Of a DNA stretch of 64,000 nt, positions 29,964-38,224 are shown piece after piece. The notes beneath the pieces are model-generated. The model did not search any database, had not been told where the DNA came from, and was given only the letters and a program-made list of their open reading frames with translations. Each line of letters starts with the position of its first letter. The first letter of the stretch is position 1. Made by a program: the position numbers and the translations under genes. The stretch spans positions 4,216,001 through 4,280,000 of the forward strand of contig NZ_CP135971.1 in NCBI RefSeq assembly GCF_032463525.1. The letters run 5' to 3'. The DNA is from Pseudomonas sp. DTU_2021_1001937_2_SI_NGA_ILE_001 (GTDB taxonomy: Bacteria; Pseudomonadota; Gammaproteobacteria; Pseudomonadales; Pseudomonadaceae).

Positions 29964-32156
29964 TCAGGCCTCTACAGCCGGCTCGCCCTGCTTGACCAGG
30001 TGCGCCGCCAGGGTGCGCAGCGGCGCCAGTTGCCGACAGATCAGCGCCAGCTGGGTCTGCACCAGGCGCTGGCTTTCTTCCATGTCATCGGGAATCTGCT
30101 CCAGCTCGGTGGCCAGGGCTTCCTCGTCGTCGCTCTGCACCGCCACGGGCTGGCGCTCGGCCAGGGCCTGGGCGATTTCTTCCAGGCTGGCCGCCACGGT
30201 CGCGCCGGCGCCGTCGATCAGGTGTTCGTGCACCGTGGGTGGAAGCTGCGTGTCGCGGTGCGCGCCCAGGCCGGACAAGTAGCTGAGCAAAGTGTGGGAC
30301 AGCACCAGGAAGCGAAAGCCCACGTCGGCCTCTTTCCTGAAATGCCCGGGTTCCTTGAGCATGTTGGCCAGCGTGGTGGACAGCGCGGCGTCGGCGTTGT
30401 GGGCGTTGCGCCGCGCCAGGCGGTAGGCCAGGTCGTCGCTCTTGCCCTGGGCGTATTGCTGCATGATCTGCCGCAGGTACAGGCTGTTGCACGCCAGGGT
30501 GTTGGCCAGCACCTTGTTCAGCCGCCGACCCTGCCAGTCGGGCAGGAACAGCGCCACCGCCAGGCCGGCGATCAGGCTGCCGAGCAGGGTGTCGAACAGG
30601 CGCGGCAGCAGCAGGCCGTAGCCATCGCCGACCTGGTTGAAGCAGAACAGCACCATCACGGTGATCGCCGCCGTGGACAGGGTATAGCGGGTGGTGCGGT
30701 TGACGAAGAACACCACCCCCGCCAATACCGCACACATCGACTGCAGGATCGGGCTGGTGACCAGGCCGAACAGCGCCCAGCCGGCCACCAGGCCGATGGC
30801 GGTGCCGACGATCCGCTGGCCCAGCTTGATGCGTGTGGCGCCATAGCTGGGCTGACAGACGAATACCGTGGTGAGGATGATCCAGTAGCCGTTGGCCGGG
30901 TGGATCAGGTGCACCATGGCATAGCCCACCGAGAGCGCCAGGGGCAGGCGCAAGGCGTGGCGGAACAGCAGCGAGGTGGGGGTCATCTGCGTACGCAGGC
31001 GGTTCCACACATCCTTGAGATTGCGCGGCGAGCGGTCCAGCAGGCTGCTGTCGCGGGCGTCGGCCACGGCGTCGGGGTTGCTGGCGTCGCTGATCAACCG
31101 GTCAAGGGTCTCCAGGTTGGCGGCCAGGGCACGCAGCGAACGCAGCAGGCTGCGCCAGGCCGGGTTGCTCTGCAGGCGCAGGTGCTCCAGGGAGGCGCGC
31201 AGGTCTTCCATGGCTTCGGCGAAGTTGGCGTCGTAGATGAATGGCTGACGCATCTGGATGGATTCGGACAGCGCCTGACAGGCCGAGCCCTGCTGGCGCA
31301 GCAGGCGCTGGCAGCGGAACAGCACGTCGCTGTGGAAGAAGGCCTCGGCCAGCGAGTTGTAGGGGTAGTGCGACGAGCTGGCGCGCTCGTGGATGTCCTG
31401 GGCAATGAAGTACAGCTTCAGGTAGCGGCTGACCTTGGAGCCAGGCCGACTGCTGCCGACCCGGTGCAGGATGATCTCCTTGGTGGCGTTGAGCGCTGCG
31501 ACCACCTTGCCGTTCTGCTGCGCCAGCTCGATGCGTCGGGCCTCGACGTCCAGGGTGCGGATCGGCTCGAACAGGCTGGACTTGAGCTTCAGGTACAGGC
31601 CCAGCTCACGGAACAGCCGCGCCAGCGCCTGTTGCACCGGCTGGTTGGAGAACAGCAGCTGCCAGACCACCGACAGCAGCCCGTACCAGGCTGCGCCGGC
31701 GACCAGCAGCATGGGCTCGTGCCAGAAATCCAGCACTTCGCCGCCGCGCTGGTCGACGCCGATCATGGTGTACACCGAGAGAATCAGCGTGCCGTAGGCA
31801 ATCGCCCCGTAGCGCTCGCCCAAGGCGCCGAGCATGGTCAGGCAGAAGCTGGCCAGCGCCAGGGCCACGACGAACAGCCAGGGGTAGGGAAACAGCAGCT
31901 CCACGGCCAGTGCGGCAATGCTGAAGCACACCAGGGTCACCGCCAGGGCATTGAGGCGGCCTTGCCAGTTGTCGTCGGTCTCGGCCAGGGCGCTGGCGAT
32001 AATGCCGAGGAACAGCGGAATCAGCAGGCCCATTTCGTTCTGGTACCAGCACAGCGCCATGCTGCCGGTCAGGGCGATGAACACCCGAATGCTGTAGGCG
32101 AACTTGTCCTGTGCCCACAGGCGGCGGAAGGTATGACTCAGGGATTTCGATGCCAT
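29964..32156 (-). CDS. yccS: YccS/YhfK-type integral membrane protein (FUSC family)
   Basis: 730 residues from ATG 32156 (ASKSLSHTFRRLW). Two sets of about five to six hydrophobic helices (about residues 20-160 and 385-520) are separated by a soluble helical region, the repeated layout of FUSC/aromatic-acid-exporter-like proteins. Matches to YccS include the N-terminal KFAYSIRVFIALTGSMALCW and the second-half GYWIILTTVFVCQPSYGATR, with the GQRIVGTAIGLVAGW signature. The family is linked to efflux of aromatic compounds, but the substrate of YccS is not established. The 108-base gap after the preceding binding-protein gene holds a decayed REP-like dyad. Confidence 0.87.
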   Translation of the reverse strand: MASKSLSHTFRRLWAQDKFAYSIRVFIALTGSMALCWYQNEMGLLIPLFLGIIASALAETDDNWQGRLNALAVTLVCFSIAALAVELLFPYPWLFVVALALASFCLTMLGALGERYGAIAYGTLILSVYTMIGVDQRGGEVLDFWHEPMLLVAGAAWYGLLSVVWQLLFSNQPVQQALARLFRELGLYLKLKSSLFEPIRTLDVEARRIELAQQNGKVVAALNATKEIILHRVGSSRPGSKVSRYLKLYFIAQDIHERASSSHYPYNSLAEAFFHSDVLFRCQRLLRQQGSACQALSESIQMRQPFIYDANFAEAMEDLRASLEHLRLQSNPAWRSLLRSLRALAANLETLDRLISDASNPDAVADARDSSLLDRSPRNLKDVWNRLRTQMTPTSLLFRHALRLPLALSVGYAMVHLIHPANGYWIILTTVFVCQPSYGATRIKLGQRIVGTAIGLVAGWALFGLVTSPILQSMCAVLAGVVFFVNRTTRYTLSTAAITVMVLFCFNQVGDGYGLLLPRLFDTLLGSLIAGLAVALFLPDWQGRRLNKVLANTLACNSLYLRQIMQQYAQGKSDDLAYRLARRNAHNADAALSTTLANMLKEPGHFRKEADVGFRFLVLSHTLLSYLSGLGAHRDTQLPPTVHEHLIDGAGATVAASLEEIAQALAERQPVAVQSDDEEALATELEQIPDDMEESQRLVQTQLALICRQLAPLRTLAAHLVKQGEPAVEA

Positions 32157-32369
32157 GAATGCGCTGACGGCCTTTTTCGCAGGTGAACGGGCAGAAACAG
32201 AGGATGTACAGCGCCCCGGTAACGCTGTACATCGGCATAGCAAGATTTGTTCCGCGCGTACAAGTTCCCGGGTGAACAGTCAGCGGGGCCGAGCGCAGTG
32301 TCGCTCACTAAGGCTAGGCAGGTAGCGGCTTTGGCCGCAATATTGTTCTATCAAGCGCTTTGTGGCTTT

Positions 32370-32456
32370 GTGGGAGCGAGCTTGCTCGCGAAAAACTGGC
32401 AACGTCGCTATCTGCTGTGAAGTTGACGCCGCCTTCGCGAGCAAGCTCGCTCCCAC
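32370..32456. repeat. Inverted REP pair (class A)
   Basis: Facing palindromes with core GAGCGAGCTTGCTCGCGAA and the closing GAGCAAGCTCGCTCCCAC arm. Part of the 476-base gap 32157-32632, in which no gene is visible; the only structure seen in it is this pair and the class B pair that follows. Confidence 0.85.
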
Positions 32457-32518
32457 GGTCTAACTGGCCAGTATTGGGGTTATACGCAATACTGTTCGCT
32501 TAAGCGGCATGTGGCGCG

Positions 32519-32608
32519 GTAGGAGCGGCTTTAGCCGCGAAAACGCCAGAAAATTCACTGCATATGTTGTGAACATGCGCTCGCTTCGCGGCTGAAGCCG
32601 CTCCTACC
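32519..32608. repeat. Inverted REP pair (class B), intact equivalent of the IS110 target
   Basis: The left member reads GTAGGAGCGGCTTTAGCCGC. The right member is its inverted partner ending GCCGCTCCTACC. Both contain the uninterrupted GTAGGAGC-GGCTT junction at which the IS110-family element at 47153-48323 is inserted in another pair. Confidence 0.85.
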
Positions 32609-32632
32609 CCGCCTAACTGACCAGTATCAGGG

Positions 32633-33811
32633 TTAGACGTACTGCGCGGCTGCGTAGCCGGAGGCCCAGGCCCACTGGAAGTTGAAGCCACCCAGGTGGC
32701 CCGTGACGTCCAGCACCTCGCCGATAAAGTACAACCCAGGCGACTTCAGCGATTCCATGGTCTTGGACGACACCTCGCGGGTGTCGATGCCGCCCAGGGT
32801 CACCTCGGCGGTCCGATAGCCTTCGGTGCCGGCTGGCACCACCTGCCAGTCCGCCAGTTTTTCGGCGATGCTCGCCAGCTCGGCGTGGGTGTACTGCTTC
32901 ATGGGCTTCGAGGTGAACCACTGCTCGGCCAGCAGGGTGGCCATTTTCTTGGTGAAGATTTCACCCAGCAGGGTCTTCAGCTCGCTGTTGGGGCGTTCGG
33001 CCTGTTGCTGCTTGAGCCATTCGTGGGCATCGCGGTCGGGCAGCAGGTTGATGTGCACCGTGTCGCCCGCCTGCCAGAACGAGGAGATCTGCAATATCGC
33101 CGGGCCGCTCAGCCCACGGTGGGTGAACAGGATGTTCTCGCGAAAGCTGGTGTCGTTGCAGCTCACCAGGCAGTCCACCGACGTACCGGACAGCTCGCCA
33201 CACAGCGTCTTGAGCTGGTCGGTGATGGTGAAGGGCACCAGCCCGGCGCGGGTCGGCAGCAAGCGGTGGCCGAACTGCTGGCCGACCTGGTAGCCGAAAC
33301 CGGTGGCGCCCAGGGTCGGGATCGACAGCCCGCCGGTGGCGATCACCAGCGAGGTACACGTCAGCGTGCCCAGGGTGGTCTGCAGGCGGTAGCCGCTGTC
33401 GGTCTTGTCGATCTGCTGCACCGAGGTGTCCATGTGCAGGCTGGCACCGGCCTTGTCGCACTCATCCAGCAGCATCTGCAGGATGTCGCTGGACTTGTTG
33501 TCGCAGAACAGTTGGCCGAGTTTCTTCTCGTGATACGGCACGCCATTGCGCAGCACCAGGTCGATGAAGTCCCACTGGGTGTAGCGGGCCAGCGCCGATT
33601 TGCAGAAGTGTGGGTTCTGCGACAGGAAATTGGCCGGCTCGGTGTACATATTGGTGAAGTTGCAGCGCCCGCCACCGGACATGAGGATCTTCTTGCCCGG
33701 TTTATTGGCGTGGTCGATGACCATCACCCGGCGGCCGCGGGCAGCGGCAGTCAGGGCACACATCAGGCCGGCGGCGCCGGCGCCGATGATGACAACGTCA
33801 GTTGCGGGCAC
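32633..33811 (-). CDS. NAD(P)/FAD-dependent oxidoreductase, YhiN/HI0933 family
   Basis: 392 residues from ATG 33811. The N-terminal dinucleotide fold DVVIIGAGAAGLMCALTAAARG is followed by the HI0933-family signatures GKKILMSGGGRCNFTN, VIATGGLSIPTLGATGFGY, FTHRGLSGPAILQISSFW, and the C-terminal GLYFIGEVLDVTGHLGGFNFQWAWASG. The family includes BaiN, but for most members, including YhiN, the substrate is unknown. It is followed 21 bases downstream by REP pairs and preceded by one. Confidence 0.9.
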   Translation of the reverse strand: MPATDVVIIGAGAAGLMCALTAAARGRRVMVIDHANKPGKKILMSGGGRCNFTNMYTEPANFLSQNPHFCKSALARYTQWDFIDLVLRNGVPYHEKKLGQLFCDNKSSDILQMLLDECDKAGASLHMDTSVQQIDKTDSGYRLQTTLGTLTCTSLVIATGGLSIPTLGATGFGYQVGQQFGHRLLPTRAGLVPFTITDQLKTLCGELSGTSVDCLVSCNDTSFRENILFTHRGLSGPAILQISSFWQAGDTVHINLLPDRDAHEWLKQQQAERPNSELKTLLGEIFTKKMATLLAEQWFTSKPMKQYTHAELASIAEKLADWQVVPAGTEGYRTAEVTLGGIDTREVSSKTMESLKSPGLYFIGEVLDVTGHLGGFNFQWAWASGYAAAQYV

Positions 33812-33857
33812 AACGAATTCCTCTCATGGGGAGCGATGCAGAAGTTTCAAAAACTGG

Positions 33858-33941
33858 CTGTGGGAGCGGCCCTGGTCGCGAAGAGGCCATTGAGAACAGG
33901 GCGTCTCGGTGAGGCTTTCGCGAGCCAGCTCGCTCCCACAG
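33858..33941. repeat. Inverted REP pair, diverged
   Basis: The facing arms CTGTGGGAGCGGCCCTGGTCGC and GCGAGCCAGCTCGCTCCCACAG surround a central linker, between the yhiN-type and dbpA genes. It differs from both class A and class B in the hairpin loop region. Confidence 0.75.
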
Positions 33942-33962
33942 GTTCAACCTCTATGGCGGTTA

Positions 33963-35342
33963 TCAGACAATCCGCACGCGCAGCGACTTGCCCTTGATCT
34001 TGCCCTTGTTCAGACGCTCCAGCGCCTGTTTGGCCACGTCACGCTCCACGGCCACGTAGGCCTGGAAGTCGAAGATCGCGATTTTGCCCACCTGCTTGCC
34101 TGGCAATCCTGCCTCGCCGGTCAACGCGCCGAGAATGTCGCCGGGGCGCAGCTTGTCCTTGCGCCCCGAGGCGATGCACAGGGTGGTCATCGGCGCGAGC
34201 AGCTTGGCGCCGCCCTTGCTGCTCAGCTCGTCGTACTGCTGCCAGTTCAACGCGCCGTCCTGCAGTTCTTCGATGGCTCGGGCGCGGTGGCTTTCCGCCG
34301 GCGACACCAGGCTGACCGCCAAGCCCTTCTCGCCGGCGCGACCGGTACGGCCAATGCGGTGGATGTGGTTTTCCGCATCACGCGCCAGCTCGACGTTGAG
34401 CACCATGTCCAGCGCGTCGATGTCCAGGCCGCGTGCCGCCACGTCGGTGGCCACCAGCACCGAGGTGCTGCGGTTGGCGAACAGCGTCAGCACCTGGTCG
34501 CGGTCGCGCTGTTCCAGATCACCGTGCAGGGCGACCGCCGAGATGCCCTTGGCGCCCAAGTGGTCGACTACGTCCTGGACCTGCTGCTTGGTGAAGCAGA
34601 ACGCCACGCAGGACACCGGTTGGAAATGGTTGAGGACCCGCACCACGGCGTCCAGGCGCTGGTTGGGCGCGATTTCATAGAAGATCTGCTCGATCTGCGT
34701 GTCGTCGTGCAGCGCTTCGACCTTGACCGTGGCCGGGTCGCGCAGGAAGGTCGACGCCAACTGCTGGATGCCCTCGGGGTAGGTGGCCGAGAACAGCAGG
34801 GTCTGCCGGCGCTTGGGGGTCTGGCCGATGATGTCGGCGATGGAGTCGTAGAAGCCCATGTCGAGCATGCGGTCGGCTTCATCGAGCACCAGGGTGTTGA
34901 GGCCGTCGAGCTTCAGCGTGCCCTTGCTCAGGTGCTGCTGAATGCGCCCCGGTGTGCCGACGATGATGTGCGCTCCGTGCTCCAGAGAGCCGATCTGCGG
35001 GCCGAACGGCACGCCGCCGCACAGGGTCAGGACCTTGATGTTGTCCTCGGCACGCGCCAGGCGACGGATTTCCTTGGCCACCTGGTCGGCCAGTTCGCGA
35101 GTCGGGCACATCACCAGGGCCTGGCAACCGAAGAAGCGCGGGTTGATCGGATTCAGCAGGCCGATGCCGAAAGCGGCGGTCTTGCCACTGCCGGTCTTGG
35201 CCTGGGCGATCAGGTCCTTGCCCTTGAGAATCACCGGCAGGCTCTGTGCCTGGATCGGCGTCATGCTGGCGTAGCCCAGCGACTCCAAGTTGGCCAGCAT
35301 GGCGGCGGAAAGGGGCAGGGTGTTGAAAGCGGTTTGGGTCAC
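33963..35342 (-). CDS. dbpA: ATP-dependent RNA helicase DbpA
   Basis: 459 residues from GTG 35342 (TQTAFNTLPL), which matches the length of the enteric protein; a TTG at 35363 is an alternative. All DEAD-box motifs are present: AKTGSGKT, PTRELADQ, GTPGR, DEADRMLD, SAT, and ATDVAARGLD with HRIGRTGRAG. The C-terminal RNA-binding domain (RPGDILGALTGEAGLPGKQVGKIAIFDFQAYVAVE) identifies DbpA, which recognises hairpin 92 of 23S rRNA during assembly of the 50S subunit. It is a stand-alone gene. Confidence 0.95.
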   Translation of the reverse strand: MTQTAFNTLPLSAAMLANLESLGYASMTPIQAQSLPVILKGKDLIAQAKTGSGKTAAFGIGLLNPINPRFFGCQALVMCPTRELADQVAKEIRRLARAEDNIKVLTLCGGVPFGPQIGSLEHGAHIIVGTPGRIQQHLSKGTLKLDGLNTLVLDEADRMLDMGFYDSIADIIGQTPKRRQTLLFSATYPEGIQQLASTFLRDPATVKVEALHDDTQIEQIFYEIAPNQRLDAVVRVLNHFQPVSCVAFCFTKQQVQDVVDHLGAKGISAVALHGDLEQRDRDQVLTLFANRSTSVLVATDVAARGLDIDALDMVLNVELARDAENHIHRIGRTGRAGEKGLAVSLVSPAESHRARAIEELQDGALNWQQYDELSSKGGAKLLAPMTTLCIASGRKDKLRPGDILGALTGEAGLPGKQVGKIAIFDFQAYVAVERDVAKQALERLNKGKIKGKSLRVRIV

Positions 35343-35476
35343 GACGGCGGGCCTGAGAAGCAAAATGCCGCGTAGTGTAGCAAATCGCCGGGGCGCTTAA
35401 TGCCCCGGCCCGACAGGCAAGTACCCCGCCGCTTGCCTGCGGCCTGATTCGATCAGCCTCTGTTGCGCCTCAGTGC

Positions 35477-36886
35477 TCAGGCATGCGGGATGCTCTTGGC
35501 GGCCCGGGCCGGCAACTGCAGGAAAATTCCTGCCGCGAACACCGAGAGCACGCCGACGCTGAGGAAGGTCAACTGGAACGCGCCCAGCACGTCGGTGGCG
35601 CCGCTGCCGATATCGCTGCTGAAACCGCCCAGCAGCGCCGCCGCGCAGGCCACGCCCAGGCTCAGGGCCAACTGTGCGACCACCGACAGCAGGCTGTTGC
35701 CGCTGGCGGCGCTGGCGTCGTCCAGGTCGATCAGGGTCACGGTGTTCATCGCGGTGAATTGCAGCGAGTTCACCGCGCCCAGCAGGGCCAGCAGAACCAG
35801 CAACACCCAGTACGGTGTCTGTGCGTCGACCAGCGCCAGGCTGGCCAGCAGCAGGCCGAGCAGCAAGGTATTGCCGGTGAGAATGATGCGGTAGCCCAGG
35901 GCGTCGATCAGCCAGCGGGCGATGGTCTTGGCGAACATGCCCGCAGCGGCCAGGGGCAGCATGCTCATGCCGGCCTGCGACGGCGAGTAGCCCAGAGCGA
36001 CCTGTAACAACAGCGGCATCAGGAAGGGTAGCGCTCCGCTGCCCAGGCGCGAGAACAGGTTGCCGAGAATGCCCACGGCGAAGGTGCGGGTACGGAACAG
36101 GTCGGGGGCGAACAGCGGTGCTTCCACGTGCCCGGCGCGCAGCCAGTAGGCGGCCAGGCAACCCATGCCGGCGAACAGCAGCAGGACCACGCGCAGGTGC
36201 GGCAGGTTCAGCTCGCCCAGGCCCTCCAGCGCGATGGTGATCAGCAGCATGGCCGCGCCGAACAGCATGAAACCCACGGTATCGAAGCGCGTCCGCCCGC
36301 CGCCGGGCAGGTCGGGAATGTAGTGCTTGACGGCGTAGCAGCCGAGGATGCCTACCGGAATGTTGAGCAGGAAGATCCAGTGCCAGCTGGCGATCTCGAC
36401 CAGCCAGCCGCCCAGGGTCGGACCCAGCAGCGGGCCGAGCAGGCCGGGTACGGTGATGAAGCTCATGATCCGCACCAGCTCCGAACGCGGGTAGGCGCGC
36501 AGCACGATCAGCCGTCCGATGGGCAGCATCAGTGCACCGCCCAGGCCCTGGATGATGCGCGAACCGACCAGCATGTTGAGGTTCCAGGAGATGGCGCACA
36601 GCAGCGAACCGAGGCTGAACAGCAGGATGGCGCTGAAAAAGATGCGCTTGATGCCGAAGCGGTCGGCGATCCATCCGGAGGCCGGGATCAGCAGGGCGAT
36701 GGTCAGCATGTAGGCGATGATCACCGACTGCATGCGCAGCGGGTCTTCTTGCAGCGAGTGGGCCATGGACGGCAGGGCCGTGTTGAGGATGGTGCCGTCC
36801 AGGCTTTGCATGAAGAAGGCAATGGCAATCACCCAGGGCATCCAGCGCAGGGTCTTGTCGTCCAGCAGGGGCGTCGAAGTGGTCAT
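35477..36886 (-). CDS. mdtD: MFS multidrug exporter of the MdtD / DHA2 (14-helix) type
   Basis: 469 residues from ATG 36886. Fourteen hydrophobic segments fit the drug:H+ antiporter-2 family. Motifs include SLDGTILNTALPSMA in TM1, GWIADRFGIKRIF (motif A), and GPLLGPTLGGWLVEIASWHWIFLLNIPVG (motif C and following). It starts only 12 bases after the TldE-like gene ends and is read in the same direction, so it is probably the last gene of a tldD-tldE-exporter transcript. The substrate is unknown; the context would allow export of a small peptide product. Confidence 0.85.
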   Translation of the reverse strand: MTTSTPLLDDKTLRWMPWVIAIAFFMQSLDGTILNTALPSMAHSLQEDPLRMQSVIIAYMLTIALLIPASGWIADRFGIKRIFFSAILLFSLGSLLCAISWNLNMLVGSRIIQGLGGALMLPIGRLIVLRAYPRSELVRIMSFITVPGLLGPLLGPTLGGWLVEIASWHWIFLLNIPVGILGCYAVKHYIPDLPGGGRTRFDTVGFMLFGAAMLLITIALEGLGELNLPHLRVVLLLFAGMGCLAAYWLRAGHVEAPLFAPDLFRTRTFAVGILGNLFSRLGSGALPFLMPLLLQVALGYSPSQAGMSMLPLAAAGMFAKTIARWLIDALGYRIILTGNTLLLGLLLASLALVDAQTPYWVLLVLLALLGAVNSLQFTAMNTVTLIDLDDASAASGNSLLSVVAQLALSLGVACAAALLGGFSSDIGSGATDVLGAFQLTFLSVGVLSVFAAGIFLQLPARAAKSIPHA

Positions 36887-36898
36887 CCGCGGCCTTTA

Positions 36899-38224
36899 TT
36901 ACAGCGTGAGGGTCAGTCGATTGATCAGGGCACCGGGCAGGTGGCTCGACGAGGTCTGGCGCTGCTCGTAGGTGCTGGTGGAGAGCATCAGCTCGCGTTC
37001 GCGGGTCAGGGCTTCGAGCTGCTCGCCCAGCAGGCTGTAGGCGCTGTCGTCGAAACGCATGGTGTTGACCGGTGCCTTGATCCGACCGTCCTCGACCCAG
37101 AAGGTTGCGAAACGGGTCATGCCGGTCAGGCGCGCCGCCGGCAGGTCGGAGAAGTTCAGGTACCAGAGGTTGCCGATGTACAGGCCGGTGCCCAGGCGTT
37201 GAAGAATCTCGCCTTGCTCCAGGTCGCCCGCCGCCAGGCTCAAGGCGCTGGGCCACTCGCCGGCATTGGCGCCGTTGGCCGCCAGCTGGTACTCGGCGGC
37301 GCTGCTGGAGTCCACCAGCCGCTCGCCGGCCTGCCCGGCGCGGATCAGTTGCAGGTCGCGGCGTGGGTAGCCCTCGCGGGAGAACGCCGGTGACAGCGAC
37401 CCGCTGACCGCCTCGCTGAGGCTGAACGCCGGGTTGAAGCTTGCCTCGCCGTCATACAGGCGCTGCAACGGGCTGCGCTTGCTGGCGATGGCCTGGGCAG
37501 AGAAGCCACCCCAGGCCAGCATGCCGAGAATCTCGTCCATGGCCGCAGGAGCCAGGTAGGCCCGGTACTGGCCGGGGGGCAGGGTGATCGCGGGCAGGCC
37601 GAGGTAGTGCAGTTGCTCACGGGCCTGTTCGAACTGGCGGCTGAACACCGCGTCGTCCCAATGCAGACCGGCATAGTTGGCCTTCACCGCCTGGCCGTTG
37701 GCGTGGAACAGGCTCCAGTCGAAATTGAAGCTATTGGCCTGGTGCCAGCCCATGGCGCCCCACGAGCTGGCGAAGCCACGATAGATCGGCCCGGCCGCAT
37801 AGATGCCCACCAGGTCCAGGCCACGGGCCAGTTCGCCGATGCGCGACACCACGGTGGCGCTGTCGGGCAGCGCGGCGGTCTGCCAGCTCTCGCTGCTCCA
37901 GGCCTCGGTATTGGGTAGCAAGTAAGGGTCATCGGGTAACAGAGGCAGGGTGGCGCGTAACTGGCGCAGCCCGCCTTGCAGGCGCAGGCGGTCTTCGTCC
38001 GGGTCGTCCGCCAGGGTCAGGTTCAGATCGGCGTGTCGGGCACCGTCGATCAACTTGAGGCTGACACTGGCCTGCTGCACGTGCCCGGCCTGGCGCACCT
38101 GGCCGTGGTTGAAGCGAATGAAGTCCGAGGCTTCGGCGTCGTAGGCCAGGGTGAACTGCTCACCGTCTGCGACACCCGCCCGCAGCACCGCCACCAGGGC
38201 TTCGAATTGTTGCTGACGGTCCAT
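36899..38224 (-). CDS. TldE/PmbA-like subunit of a TldD/TldE-type peptidase
   Basis: 441 residues from ATG 38224, preceded by GGAGGAG seven bases upstream and overlapping the TldD-like stop (TGA within ATGA). TldE lacks metal ligands and forms a heterodimer with TldD. Family hallmarks are FIRFNHGQVRQAGHVQQASVSLKLI near the N-terminus and GLYIGNLWYLNFSDLPAARLTGMTRFATFWVEDGRI near the C-terminus. It is diverged from the housekeeping pmbA and appears to be a second paralogous pair. In E. coli, TldD/TldE mature microcin B17 and degrade unfolded small peptides such as CcdA. Confidence 0.82.
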   Translation of the reverse strand: MDRQQQFEALVAVLRAGVADGEQFTLAYDAEASDFIRFNHGQVRQAGHVQQASVSLKLIDGARHADLNLTLADDPDEDRLRLQGGLRQLRATLPLLPDDPYLLPNTEAWSSESWQTAALPDSATVVSRIGELARGLDLVGIYAAGPIYRGFASSWGAMGWHQANSFNFDWSLFHANGQAVKANYAGLHWDDAVFSRQFEQAREQLHYLGLPAITLPPGQYRAYLAPAAMDEILGMLAWGGFSAQAIASKRSPLQRLYDGEASFNPAFSLSEAVSGSLSPAFSREGYPRRDLQLIRAGQAGERLVDSSSAAEYQLAANGANAGEWPSALSLAAGDLEQGEILQRLGTGLYIGNLWYLNFSDLPAARLTGMTRFATFWVEDGRIKAPVNTMRFDDSAYSLLGEQLEALTRERELMLSTSTYEQRQTSSSHLPGALINRLTLTL

